Shown here piece after piece: positions 20,713 through 29,999 of a DNA stretch of 47,500 bases. The translations under genes and the position numbers were made by a program. The notes below the pieces were generated by a model that ran no database searches, had not been told where the DNA came from, and saw only the letters and a list, made by a program, of their open reading frames with translations. Source of the DNA: Symbiodinium natans (lineage: Eukaryota; Sar; Dinophyceae; Suessiales; Symbiodiniaceae). Location: positions 337,501-385,000 of the forward strand of contig CAJNDS010002508.1 of NCBI GenBank assembly GCA_905221605.1, in the 5' to 3' direction. Within the stretch, counting starts at the first letter, position 1, and the number at the start of each line of letters is the position of its first letter.

Positions 20713-23700
20713 TCAATCCTCAACACCGGCCTGCTGGTCGAAGTAGTGTGGCTGCCTAGGCGGAGAGCCGAGAGGGCGCAGATAGCAAAGGGAGGAGCTC
20801 AAGGCATTTGGGGTGTGCTTGGGGCATTTTCGAGGGTTTAGAGGGGTTAGAGGGTTTAGGGTTTAGGGTTTAGGGTTTGGGGTTTAGGGTTAGGGGTTTT
20901 AGAGGGTTTAGGGTTTAGGGTTCACTCCCCACAACAGCGAGGGGGGTCGGGCTCACCATGGAGGGCTTAGGGTCTCAAGGGTAGAGTTTTTGACCCTGAG
21001 CCCTACAAAGCCCACAAGACCCTCAACCCTCAGAGGCCCTAAGGCCTAAACCCTGAACCCCAAACCCTAAACCCCAAACGCCTAAACCCCAAACCCTAAA
21101 CCCTAAACCCCAAACCCTAAACCCCAAACCCTAACCCCCAAACCCCAAAGCCTAAACCCCAAACCCTAAACCCCAAACCCTAAACCCCAAACCCTAAACC
21201 CCAAACCGCAAACCCCAAACCCCAAACCCCTTGGGCTGCTCAGGCTGCAGGAGGAGCATCGAAGCCCAGAAAGCCACGAAGCCTTGGCTCAGGCGGTTCT
21301 CGGGTTTAGGGTTTAGGGTTTAGGTTTTAGGTTTTAGGGTTTAGGGTTTAGGGTTTAAGGTTTCTATTTTTAGGGGGGGGGGTAGGGTCCCAGAACCCAA
21401 ACTGGGATCTAGGTTTAGGATTTCGGTACCGGGTTTACGTGTGTGTGTGTATATATATATATGTATATATACATACATATTTTTGTAGAGAGAAAGAAAG
21501 AGAGGGAGGGAGAGAGCGAGAGATTTGGGGTGAACGGCTTTAAAGGGTCTCGCGTGGCTTCTTGGGTTCTGCGGAATCTTTCGCGACAGCAGAGAGGCTT
21601 TCCACTCTTCAGATACAGCGTCAGGTCGGTTGTTGAGGGTTGAAGAGCATCCCATACAGAAAACACCATGCAGGGCGCTCTACAGGCGAACCCTATGCAA
21701 AGCCTAGAGGAATATCAAAGCTATACCCGCTTGTTGCGTGGCCCTCCGACAGGGGCTTCAAGGGCAGCAATAGAGGACTGAAGAACTCAGGGCAACATGA
21801 CTTTGAACTATACCCTTCAGAAAACCATCCTAATACACCTCACGAATCAAAAAGGGTGAAGCTCTTTGTTAAGAGTGGCTACAAAGGGTTGCAGGTCCAG
21901 AGCCCAACCCACAAGAACCAACCCCTAAAGACCCTCAACAAGGAGTCCGCGCGGCGTAAAGCCGGGAAGGTACTCCGCAGAAGGAGCAGGCCGGCGTTCA
22001 CGCAGTTCCACGAATCTGCCTCGGCGTTTCAAAGGGCTGATAGGGCTCCGGGCGTTTTAGCGCGTTTTAGGGTTTTGGGGTGTAGGGCCTAGGGCATAGG
22101 GGCTCTCATAATTAGGTGAGTGCTCTGAGCGGTTTGGGGTATACGAGGGCCCAGCTTCCCAAGCCCTGAACTGAAAAACAACACCTATGAACGAACCCAG
22201 AAAAGCCTCTTGTAGGAACCTTGGGTCCTACCAAACCATCAAGGGTTCGTCTTTGTTTTTTTTCTTGGGGGGGGAGTGCAAAGCAACGTAGACTCCAACG
22301 AATTTTAGGGCCTGAACGCACGCCAAAAACCTCGCCTCCCCCCCCTCCCCCCCCCAAGAAAAAGTGACTGACAAAGAAAAAGGAATCTTGGTCAATAGAG
22401 GTCTGGTAGTTCGGCTATGTATGTAAATTTGTCGTGGTGGGTCCTGCAAGAAACGATTCCCAGGTCCCTTTCAACAGCCACCCAGCCCTGAAAAACCCTA
22501 CAGGCCCTAACCCCAAACCCTGAACCCCTGAACCTTACACCCCCCAAACACCCCAAACCCCCCAAACCCCCAAACCCCCGAAACCCCCGAAACCCCCAAA
22601 ACCCCCAAAACCCCCAAACCCCCAAAACCCCCAAACCCCCAAACCCCCCCCGAAACCCCCAAACCCCCCAAAGCCCAGCCCGAACTCGGCCTCCACGGAC
22701 ACAAGCAGGTGGGGAGCCTCTTCTTGAGGACTCATGGCCGGCGCCTGGACAGTCAGAGATGTCGTGGTCAGAGGTTGAAACGGTTCCCTAAACCCTACAA
22801 ACCCATAAACCCGACAAAGCCTAGGAAACCCTCGAAAGTCCACACCATGAACATCATAAACTCGATAAGCCCTCTGAGCCTCACAAGCCTCACAAGCCGT
22901 TTTCGGCCCCATCAACCTCATGAACCCTGTAAACTCCATAACCCCCGAAAGACCCCACAAACCCCATAAGCCTTCTGAAGGCCCCAGGAAACCCCTTAAG
23001 CCCTACAGACCCCAAAAAGGCCCTCAACAACCCAAGGAAGGCTCAAGGGCGCGTGAGCCTCAGGGGCCCTCAAAGGATGCAGCAGCGGCCGCGGATCTCG
23101 CAGCAGCCTTGTACTTCAGGGCAGTATGACACACCCAAGCCTAGAAACTCTATGAACTCTAAACCCTACAAACCCTTGGAACCCTATAAATCCTATAAAA
23201 ACCCCCCTAAACCCCGTAAGCCTCATCATTCCTATGAGCCCTCCAAACCCTCCAAACCCTTTGATGTGCGCCCAAGCTGCACGACGTCCATGTCCAGCCA
23301 CAGGACGTCGTAGCCCCGCGCCAGGCCGAGGGCAAGGCCCAGGGGTTTGCTGAGGGTACTCCGTGGCCACCTCGGAGCCGGGAGCTGTTCAGCTCTCATG
23401 GGTTGGGCTTCAACAGAAGTCTCGGGAAGTCTAGGTCGGGAAAATGGAACCCTGAAGAAACAAACCTAAACCCTGAACCCCCGACACCTGAAACCCGAAA
23501 ACCCCTTAGAACTGTAACCCTAAAAAGCCACCTGAAACCCTGAAACTCCGAAACCCTGCACCCTGAATCCTATACCCTGAACCCCTAGGCCCTAAACCCG
23601 AACACCTGAAACTGCAGGCTGCCCCAAGCCACTGTTCTGCGTACGCACAGAGCTCCGGGTGATCGTGAGCCTTTCGGCACGTCTCCAGAGCCTTCCGAAG

Positions 23701-25160
23701 GTAGGGAGCCCTACCGCAAGAGGACCTGCTCTTCCGGTTTAGGGTTTGGGGTTTAGGGTTTGGGGTTTGGGGTTTAGGGTTTTGGGTGTGGGGTTGAGGG
23801 CGAGGATATTTGAAGGCTCTACAAGGCTACTTGGGGGTTGAGAGTTTAGGGCTCAGGATTTATGGCTTTGGGTTGAACACCTAAACCTAAACCTGAGCGC
23901 AGAAGCCCCGTGGGTAGCGCAGGGCTGGGGACCCCTAAACACCTCAAGTCCCAACCCCACGCTGGGCCCATCTAGGATGCAGGATTCTTAAACCCTAAAC
24001 CCTAAAGCCCACACCCGAAACACATTTAGAGTTTAGGATTTCAAGCTTAGGGACCCTAAGCGCAAACCCTTCAGCTTAAGGACGAACCCGGATCTCCCCC
24101 GATCTCAACCCCCCCCTTGTCAAGGCAATCAGGGTTGTACCCCTGAGGTTATACTGTGGGGTTTTGGGAGTCGTATTGTACCCATAAACAAGTATTGGGC
24201 ATACGAGCGTAGGGGCACAAACCTGGAACCAAGCTTCAAAAAAATGCAACCATCAACCCGAAACCCTAAACCCTAAACCCTATACAGGCCTGAGGGCTCT
24301 CATAGAATCACACGTTCAATGTTGCTCCGGGTTTGTACACAAAAATAGCACTACAAACCCGAAGAAGCGGGATAAGCCACTAAACCCGAGCAACCCGATA
24401 AAACCTATAAAACCCTGTAAAACCCCAACAAAACCTGAGCCCCTAAAAACCCTAAAAAAGCTCAACACCCTAAACCCCTGAAAGCCCCAAAAAAACCCAA
24501 GAGCCCAAAACCTGCAGCCCCTAAACACCCCAACAACCCTAAACCCTAAACCCCAAACCCTGAACCCTAAAAGCCCTAAGAACCCGAAGCTTCATAGGGA
24601 CAGGGGGCCACCACGTCGTGGCAGAGCAGGATGGTCGCACGGAGACCAGCGCGCAGAAGACATCCCCTCGTCGGTTTTCTTTCGGATTTAGGGCAAGTTT
24701 AGGGGGTTTAGGTTTTAGGGGGTGTTAGGGGGTGTTAGGGGGTGTTAGGGGGTGTTAGGGGGTGTTAGGGGGTGTTAGGGGGTGTGGAGGGGGTGTGGAG
24801 GGGGTGTTAGGGGGTGTTAGGGGGTGATAGGGGGTGTGGAGGGGGTGTGGAGGGGGGTGTTAGGGGGTGTTAGGGGGGTGTGGAGGGGTGTGGATGGGGT
24901 GTTTTGGCGGGTGTGGAGGGGGGGAAAAACCCTAAACCCTACTGTAAAGCAGTGAAACCAAGCAAATTTTCCTAACCCTTCAACCTTAAACCCCAAAACC
25001 CCCTAAACCCCCCTAAACCCCAAACCCTAACCAAACTCTAAACCCGAAACAACTGAGCCCCTGAAGCTTCCTGAAGGGCCCCTCCAAGGCCGGGCGGCAG
25101 CCAGAGGGGCAGGCGCTCGGCGTAGCGGTGGCCCCAGAGACTGCTCAGGGCCACGACCTT
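20713..25160 (-). CDS. Gene span: putative nucleotide-diphospho-sugar (glycosyl) transferase, multi-exon
   Basis: At least eight minus-strand exon-like islands encode, in order, the sequence landmarks of the Pfam Nucleotid_trans family (plant RRA/XEG113-like transferases): ALSSLWGHRYAERLP, a hydrophobic strand, a helical segment, GYDVLWLDMDVV with the metal-binding DxD, LLVSVEAEF, WNCVNAGLLLLRS and HYFDQQ. These enzymes act in the Golgi or ER and move a sugar from an NDP-sugar to a protein or glycan. The pieces lie on one strand in the family order over 4.4 kb, separated by telomere-like repeat arrays. Exon limits, start and stop are not fixed, and more exons may exist on either side, for example at 25,803-25,951 and 19,813-19,874. 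The substrate is unknown. Confidence 0.7.
20715..20790 (-). CDS. Transferase exon: HYFDQQ motif
   Basis: Minus frame RQPHYFDQQAGVED. The F-D-Q motif is the third hallmark of Nucleotid_trans proteins, placed correctly after the aromatic helix exon. An acceptor CGCCTAG|GCAG is visible. Flanks are CCCTAAA on the left and TTTAGGG-like on the right. Confidence 0.65.
21045..21228 (-). repeat. CCCCAAACCCTAAAC compound array
   Basis: A 14-bp higher-order unit in which CCCCAAA alternates with CCCTAAA. Left flank of the transferase exon at 21,229-21,301. Confidence 0.95.
21229..21301 (-). CDS. Transferase exon: FVAFWASMLLLQPEQPKG
   Basis: Minus frame SQGFVAFWASMLLLQPEQPK between a CCCCAAA/CCCTAAA array on the left and a TTTAGGG array on the right. 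In the family an aromatic-rich helix with a conserved Trp (W-x-S) follows the N-x-G-hydrophobic-LRS motif. The exact acceptor is uncertain (CTGAG or CCAAG|G). Confidence 0.6.
21436..21485 (+). repeat. (GT)n(AT)n microsatellite
   Basis: GTGTGTGTGTGT followed by ATATATATATAT and TACATACATAT, then an AG-rich stretch to 21,520. Confidence 0.95.
21640..21930. other. Island with a 150-codon plus frame, coding status doubtful
   Basis: The longest non-repeat plus-strand frame of the repeat zone (21,640-22,092) overlaps the minus-strand WNCVNAGLLLLRS exon. Its left part (21,640-21,930) is unique DNA with no recognised protein. I do not call it a gene. Confidence 0.3.
21935..22016 (-). CDS. Transferase exon: WNCVNAGLLLLRS motif
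   Basis: Minus frame SWNCVNAGLLLLRSTFPALR then RADSLL. The N-x-G-hydrophobic-x-hydrophobic-L-R-S pattern is the second hallmark of Nucleotid_trans proteins. A CGAGGCAG acceptor lies at its start and an AGG|GTCTTT donor at its end. Confidence 0.7.
22540..22666 (-). repeat. CCCCCAAA-type array
   Basis: Octamers CCCCCAAA and CCCCCGAA replace the heptamer next to the LLVSVEAEF exon. The minus-strand Gly/Phe/Trp frame here is a repeat artefact. Confidence 0.92.
22667..22755 (-). CDS. Transferase exon: LLVSVEAEF segment
   Basis: Minus frame EEAPHLLVSVEAEFGLG after a clean acceptor (CTGTCCAG|GCGCC). In the family a D-hydrophobic-hydrophobic-S stretch of this kind follows the DxD strand. It directly follows the DxD exon in transcript order and is bounded on the left by a C-rich CCCCCAAA array. 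Confidence 0.6.
23262..23400 (-). CDS. Transferase exon with the DxD motif
   Basis: The minus frame reads SKPLGLALGLARGYDVLW then LDMDVVQLG. The DMD triplet at 23,286-23,294 matches the D-x-D metal and nucleotide-sugar site of GT-A transferases, and the preceding Lys and GYDVLWLD context is typical of Nucleotid_trans proteins. Another minus frame is also open here, but it has no family pattern. This is the strongest single functional motif in the repeat zone. Confidence 0.75.
23618..23722 (-). CDS. Transferase exon: helical segment PYLRKALETCRKAHDHPELC
   Basis: Open minus frame with helix-like PYLRKALETCRKAHDHPELC followed by AYAEQWLGAACSF. It has clear protein composition and lies between the strand exon and the DxD exon. 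I recognise no domain on its own. Confidence 0.55.
24588..24680 (-). CDS. Transferase exon: beta-strand segment ATILLCHDV
   Basis: Open minus frame GLRATILLCHDVVAPCPYEA. The hydrophobic strand followed by an acidic turn is plausible for the first Rossmann-like strand of the GT-A fold. A second minus frame is also open, so the choice rests on composition and position between the neighbouring exons. Confidence 0.5.
24716..24925 (+). repeat. GTTAGGGGGT decamer array
   Basis: About 20 units of GTTAGGGGGT with GTGGAGGGGGT variants. Very G-rich, so a candidate G-quadruplex tract on the plus strand. Confidence 0.95.
25076..25160 (-). CDS. Transferase exon: N-terminal KVVALSSLWGHRY segment
   Basis: Open minus frame reading KVVALSSLWGHRYAERLPLW and then LPPGLGGALQ. 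A possible acceptor GCAAG|GTC lies at its start. The S-x-W-G-H-R-Y pattern before an LP-x-WL stretch resembles the start of Nucleotid_trans domains. The island lies between a short CCC(C)TAAA block on its left and a TTTAGGG-type block on its right. Confidence 0.6.
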
Positions 25161-25417
25161 GCTTTAGGCTTTAGGGTTTTGGGATTTTCGGGATGTTAGG
25201 GATGTTAGGGATGTTAGGGATTTTAGGGATGTTAGGGTTTTCTAGGGTTTTTAGGGTTTAGGGTTTATGGGGTTTCGAGTTAGGGTTTGGCGTAGCCCTA
25301 AGCCCTAGACCCAATGGGTGGGGGTGGGGATTTGAGTGGAGTGGAGACATGAGCTGAAGCAACGGTGATTGCCTTGCTTTTGGTCAGGGTTGCGTGGGGT
25401 TAGGGCGCTAAGAGTGT

Positions 25418-25557
25418 TTAGGGTTGAGGGTTGAGGGTTGAGGGTTTAGGGCTTAGGGCTTAGGGTTTAGGGCTTAGGGTTTAGGGTTTAGGGTTTAGGG
25501 TTTAGGGTTTAGGGTTTAGGGTTTAGGGTTTAGGGTTTAGGGTTTAGGGTTTAGGGT
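25418..25557 (+). repeat. TTTAGGG array
   Basis: About 18 units with a short TTGAGGG start. Left flank of the long hairpin at 25,654-25,744. Confidence 0.97.
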
Positions 25558-25653
25558 CAGTGCCTTCCTCCCATTTCGGAAAGCTGGCGGGCGTCCGTTC
25601 AGCACCTTATGCCCCCAAACACCCCTGAAAGCTCCAAGAATCCGCCCTCGCCA

Positions 25654-25744
25654 CTGGCCCTTAATACCCTAAAACCCTAAAGCCTAAACTAAACAGGCTT
25701 AGTGTTTAGTTTAGGTTTTAGGGTTTTAGGGTATTCAGGGCCAG
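25654..25744. repeat. Long near-perfect hairpin (42-bp arms, 7-base loop)
   Basis: Left arm 25,654-25,695 and right arm 25,703-25,744 are reverse complements except at two positions, with loop GGCTTAG. The arms contain single CCCTAAA-like and TTTAGGG-like units flanked by unique sequence (CTGGCCCT at the ends, TAAACTAAACA at the loop), so this is not just two telomere arrays pairing. It lies between a G-array and a C-array, the place predicted for an intron interior. Confidence 0.95.
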
Positions 25745-25802
25745 CTAAGCCCTAAGCCCTAAACCCTAAGCCCTAAACCCTAAACATCCCTAAGCCCTCA
25801 CA

Positions 25803-25951
25803 CCCCACAACCCCCACGTCCGGCAAGATGCCGAGCGAGAAGGCACCGTAGCTGCGGTCAGCGTCTCGGAGATCTCGTTGCTGGGGAGAATACCTTGCCT
25901 GGGCTCGGGCTTTGAAGTACAAGGTTGCCATTGCTGGGTGGATGGTCGGAG
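25803..25951 (-). CDS. Exon-like island upstream of the transferase exons
   Basis: Minus frame MATLYFKARAQARYSPQQRD then LRDADRSYGAFSLGILPDVG, open across the island, with a donor-like CGGAC|GTGGGG. It may be the 5' part of the transferase gene, possibly with the start Met. Confidence 0.5.
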
Positions 25952-26128
25952 CCCTAAACCCTAAACCCTAAACCCTGAACCCTAAACCCTAAACCCAGGT
26001 GCGCAGGTGCGCAGGTCTTGTTGCGGCTTTTGCTTTGATTAGTATAACCCTTGATTTCAAGATGGAAAAGAGATGTATCATCCACACATTAAGAACCCCG
26101 TAATCAGAACCCATGTTCTCCCTATACG

Positions 26129-26220
26129 ACCTAAACCCTAAACCCTAAACCCTAAACCCTACACCCTAAACCCTAAACCCTAAACCTCAAACCCTAAACC
26201 CTAAACCCTAAACCCTAAGA
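26129..26220 (-). repeat. CCCTAAA array
   Basis: Twelve units with small variants. A second C-array follows at 26,354-26,430. Confidence 0.95.
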
Positions 26221-26274
26221 GTGCCAAATCCGGCCACAGCAAGCTCTTGAGAACACGCCACTATAGGAGACCGG

Positions 26275-26352
26275 CATTTCGGGGCCCCTAATAATAGGGG
26301 CCTTAGAGAGTAGAATGGTTGCTATAGTATATTTATGAAGAGACCACAAGGG
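26275..26352. repeat. Short hairpin GGCCCCTA-ATAA-TAGGGGCC with TATA-rich tail
   Basis: Perfect 8-bp arms around ATAA near 26,283-26,302, followed by ATAGTATATTTATGAAG. It may be a further diverged member of the TATA-rich family. Confidence 0.5.
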
Positions 26353-26439
26353 AACCCTAAACCCTAAACCCTACACCCTAAACCCTAAACCCTAAGCCCT
26401 AAGCCCTAAACCCTAAACCCTAAACCTCTCTCTTAAGCC

Positions 26440-26522
26440 CTAAAGCAGAGTCGCAGGGCATCGAAGGCCATGGTGGGCATGACGTCCCCGCCATAGGAGA
26501 CCGTTCGCAGTGCCTCCTTCGG
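26440..26522 (-). CDS. Exon-like island
   Basis: Minus frame LRTVSYGGDVMPTMAFDALR. Strong composition. CCCTAAA array on the left and TTTAGGG array immediately on the right. Confidence 0.48.
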
Positions 26523-26530
26523 TATAGAGG

Positions 26531-26625
26531 CAGGGTTTAGGGTTTAGGGTTTAGGGTTTAGGGTTTCGGGTTTCGGGTTTCGGGTTTGGGGTTTAGGGTT
26601 TAGGGTTTAGGGTTTAGGGTTAAGG
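26531..26625 (+). repeat. TTTAGGG array with TTTCGGG block
   Basis: Right flank of the exon-like island 26,440-26,522. Confidence 0.95.
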
Positions 26626-26764
26626 GTTCAGCATCTCAAGTCCGAGCATTCACTAGTCAAGCAGCTTGTCAAGCGTTGGAAAAAAACCCACCCACCCAAG
26701 AAACCCATAACATTGAGAAAATACAAAGTTCACTCAGTACATTCCCAGTAGGCTTAAAATCTCT

Positions 26765-26870
26765 GGGGGGGGTGGGAGGCGTGGGGCGGGGGTGGGGGGT
26801 TTGGGGGGGGCGGGGGGGGGGGGGGGGGGGGGGGGGAGGCGGAGTGGGTGTGGGGGTGGGGGGGTGAGTA
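26765..26870 (+). repeat. G-rich tract with long poly-G
   Basis: G2-G24 runs with few interruptions, longest at about 26,810-26,836. Likely unstable and error-prone in sequencing. The Gly-rich plus frame is an artefact. Confidence 0.95.
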
Positions 26871-26880
26871 TTTATGTTTT

Positions 26881-27108
26881 AAGGTTTAGGGTTTAGGGTT
26901 TAGGGTTTAGGGTCGGGTTTAGGGTTTAGGGTTTAGGGTTTAGGGTTTAGGGTTTAGGGTTTAGGGTTTAGGGTTTAGGGTTTAGGGTTTAGGGTTTAGG
27001 GTTTAGGGTTTAGGGTTTAGGGTTTAGGGTTTAGGGTTTAGGGTCTAGGGTTTAGGGTTTCGGGTTTAAGGTTTAGGGTTTAGGGTTTGGGGTTTAGGGC
27101 TTAGGGAA
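26881..27108 (+). repeat. Longest TTTAGGG array in the window
   Basis: About 31 heptamers, nearly all perfect. Confidence 0.98.
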
Positions 27109-27419
27109 CCCTGGGACTTGTTTTGTTTGGGATAAAGGGGGGTTGGGGGGTCTCGCTGAGCGCCTGACTAAACCCGAAAAAAAGCCTCAGAAGACCGTGA
27201 TGGATAAAACGCCTCCAAATCCCTTGAGCCCCCAAAACTCCAACGTTAACCGCCAAACCCCCAAAACCCCTGCTCAACTCCAACCAGCCCGAGACGCCCC
27301 AAAAAGCCCCAAAAAGCCCCAAACCCCTAAACCCCAAACCCCTGAACTCCTGTCCATAGCAGCGACTGTGTACGGACTCTGACCCCAGACTTCAAAGTTT
27401 ACCTGGAACTCCCTCCAAG

Positions 27420-27545
27420 CACATAAGAAGGGCCTATAAGTGTACCCTTCATGTGGTTCATGGGGGAAGTACTTAGGGTACAGTACTCTGCCTTAAAGGG
27501 TATATACTCGGGGAGGTCTAGGTAGGGTAGCAGGCCAAAAGGTTG
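27420..27545. repeat. TATA-rich dispersed element, diverged copy
   Basis: TGTACCC and GGGTACA form a short inverted pair around CTTCATG/CATGGGGGAAG. GGGTATATACT and AAGGGCCTATAAG recall the other copies. Confidence 0.4.
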
Positions 27546-28342
27546 CTGGGTTGTTGAACCCAAGCCCTAATGAGAAGAAGGGTCTGATGCTATGCATGTC
27601 AACTGGCGTTTCAACCATTCACGCTCCAGTTTTGGGGTTGTATAGGGCTTTGGGGCGACCTAGACCCTGAACCCTGAACCCTGAACCCTAAACCCTAAAC
27701 CCTAAACCCTGAACCCTAAATTCTTTAAATGGCTGGTTGAGCGCCTTTGAAAGCCCCAGGTTTTGGGGTTTCGGTTTGGGCGCCACCCTCCTCTATCCGC
27801 CGCGAGCCACGCGCAAAGGTGGGAGCCTCTTCAAAGCGGTCTGCAGGGAGGAGTTTGGGATTTTGGGGGGGGTTTAGGGTTTAGGGTTTAGGGTTTGGGG
27901 TTTAGGGTTTTGGGTTTTGGGATTAGGGTTTTCAGGCTCTTGTTGGGCTTCGAACTTAAGGATTTGCTTAGGGCTTCGGGCTGAGGGCTTCTCAAAACAA
28001 GCTTCGCCCACCGAGAATAGAAGCTCCTCCAAACCTAAAGGCGGATGTTGGCTGCATGGGATCCCAGCCCTCAGCCAGCTCGTGCCCCGAAATGCCACAA
28101 AAGCTCGGACAAGAATCCCAGCCACCCTAAACCCCTCAACCCCTGAAGCCACTCGAACCCCCAAAAAAACACCCAAGCCCCCAAGACCCTCAACCCCCAA
28201 ACCAAGCCACTCAACCCCCTTCAACCCCCTAAACCCTAAACCCGAAACCCAAAACCCGAAACCCTAAACCCTAAACCCCAAACCCTAAACCCCAAACCCC
28301 AAACCCCTCAAGACCCCCCAAGACCCCGAAGACCCCCTCGAC

Positions 28343-28412
28343 CTCCATGTGATGGTGCATGAAGCGCTGGAAGAACTTCCAGAAGCCGAACAGAGGAAAC
28401 GCCACGAAGTTC
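28343..28412 (-). CDS. 70-bp exon with clean splice sites, aromatic peptide
   Basis: Minus strand: acceptor GCCGAG|GAAC and donor ATGGAG|GTCGAG enclose NFVAFPLFGFWKFFQRFMHH. The frame is hydrophobic and aromatic, perhaps membrane-proximal. Flanks are CCCTAAA (left) and a long TTTAGGG array (right). Confidence 0.52.
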
Positions 28413-28434
28413 CTCGGCTTCGGACTTCTTTTTG

Positions 28435-28540
28435 GTTTAGGGTTTAGGGTTTAGGGTTTAGGGTTTAGGGTTTAGGGTTTAGGGTTTAGGGTTTAGGGTT
28501 TAGGGTTTAGGGTTTAGGGTTTAGGGTTTAGGGTTTATGG
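28435..28540 (+). repeat. Perfect TTTAGGG array
   Basis: Fifteen units, right flank of the 70-bp exon at 28,343-28,412. Confidence 0.98.
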
Positions 28541-29218
28541 CGCTTCCCGTTTGAAGGCAGTTGGGACTGCTTGGTGTTGAGGGTTTGCTTTTTTTGGGGG
28601 GGGGGGGGAGGGGGTGGGGGGTTCGTTGCAGGGCCCCTAGGGGCTACTATCGGGCGCTGTTCGGGCTTTCAGGAAAGTGGGGGATGTTCCGGGACCCTGA
28701 GGAAAAGTCAGGGGCAGAACGGGGCAGAGTGCCTTCCAGACTTGGGAGGGCTGTGTAGTCTAGGGCTTGGGATTTTGGGATTTTGGGTGTTTGGGTTCTA
28801 CCCCAAAACCCTAAACCCCTACAACCCTGAAAAACTCCTACGCCATGCGCTAAACCCTGAACCCCAAACCCTACACCACCCTGCACCCTAAACCCTAAAC
28901 CCGCAGACGGGGAGCATCATCAGCAAACTCCGACCCAAGGAGGTCACCTCCCAGAAGGTGTCTCGCATGTCCCTGTCGCTCACCTTGAAGCTTAGCTAGG
29001 GTTTTAGGGCTTGGGGTAAAGGGTTTAGGGCGTAGAGTTATAGGGTTTAGGGGTCTAGGGTTCAGGGTTTAGGGTTTGGGGCTCAGGGTTTAGGGTTTTA
29101 TAGGGTTTAGAGTTAGGCTTGTGGAAGATCTCTTCTACAGATTCTATAAGAGGACAATGCTTCCAGAGCGAGGCGCCGCCTCTCCCCGAGGCAGCCTGTC
29201 AAATTTGACCTTGACCTC

Positions 29219-29350
29219 CCATGGGTTCCCCTACTACGCCCCCTCTATACTACCACCCCTAAATTCCCTCCCATAATTAAGGCTGTTGAGGGATACTTAA
29301 GCCAAATTGAGGTCGTTTAGGGGTAGAGGGGGTAGTAGGGGAACCCATGA
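29219..29350. repeat. Foldback element with CCATGGGTTCCCCTACTAC arms
   Basis: The left arm begins at 29,219 with CATGGGTTCCCCTACTAC. The right arm ending at 29,349 is its reverse complement over 18 bases, and similarity continues inward through CCCCTCTA and ACCCCTAAA with small indels. About 70 bases of AT-richer DNA lie between. MITE-like. Confidence 0.85.
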
Positions 29351-29497
29351 CACCCTGACTTCTCTTTGGAAGTCCGCGCACTTCGCATCCCAAATCCTCA
29401 GCCCTTTCAAACCCCTTAAACCCTCCCCCTCCCTAAACCTAACGCCCCAGGACCAGCCCCAAACCCTAAACCCTAAACCCTCAACCCTCAACCAACC

Positions 29498-29529
<32 letters not shown>

Positions 29530-29551
29530 ACCCTAAACCCTAAACGGGATC

Positions 29552-29655
29552 CACCAAGTGTCATTCAGGTAGAAGGAGTCCGCCGTGTAGACAAAGGCTG
29601 ACATCAAGTACAAGGCGTACCGCAGAGGCTGGCAGACACCAGGAAGCCTGTGACT
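29552..29655 (-). CDS. Exon-like island, membrane-type peptide
   Basis: Minus frame LRYALYLMSAFVYTADSFYL then NDTWWIP, after acceptor GTCTGCCAG|CC. Hydrophobic enough for a membrane segment. C-array left, G-array right. Confidence 0.5.
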
Positions 29656-29674
29656 TTAAGAGTTTAGCGTTCGG

Positions 29675-29790
29675 GGTTTAGGGTTTAGGGTTTAGGGTTG
29701 AGAGTTTAGGGTTTAGGGTTTAGGGTTTAGGGTTTAGGGTTTAGGGTTTAGGGTTTAGGGTTTAGGGTTTAGGGTTTAGGGTTTAGGGCT
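29675..29790 (+). repeat. TTTAGGG array
   Basis: About 15 units, right flank of the membrane-type exon 29,552-29,655. Confidence 0.97.
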
Positions 29791-29999
29791 TTTGTTCGGG
29801 TTTGGCAGGGTTGTTTAGGGGCTCGAGGGCGTGTAGGGTGCCTAGGCTGAAGTTTCTCCTCAAAGCAAAGCCCTACCCTAAGCCCGAAATGTCGAGAAGG
29901 ATGCTGAGCAACCCCTGATTCGCCCTGAAGCAGGGAGGGCTTCGGAAGAACTGGGGCTAACAGGTTTGCCCTAAACCCAGCAAACCTGCCGCCCCACAA

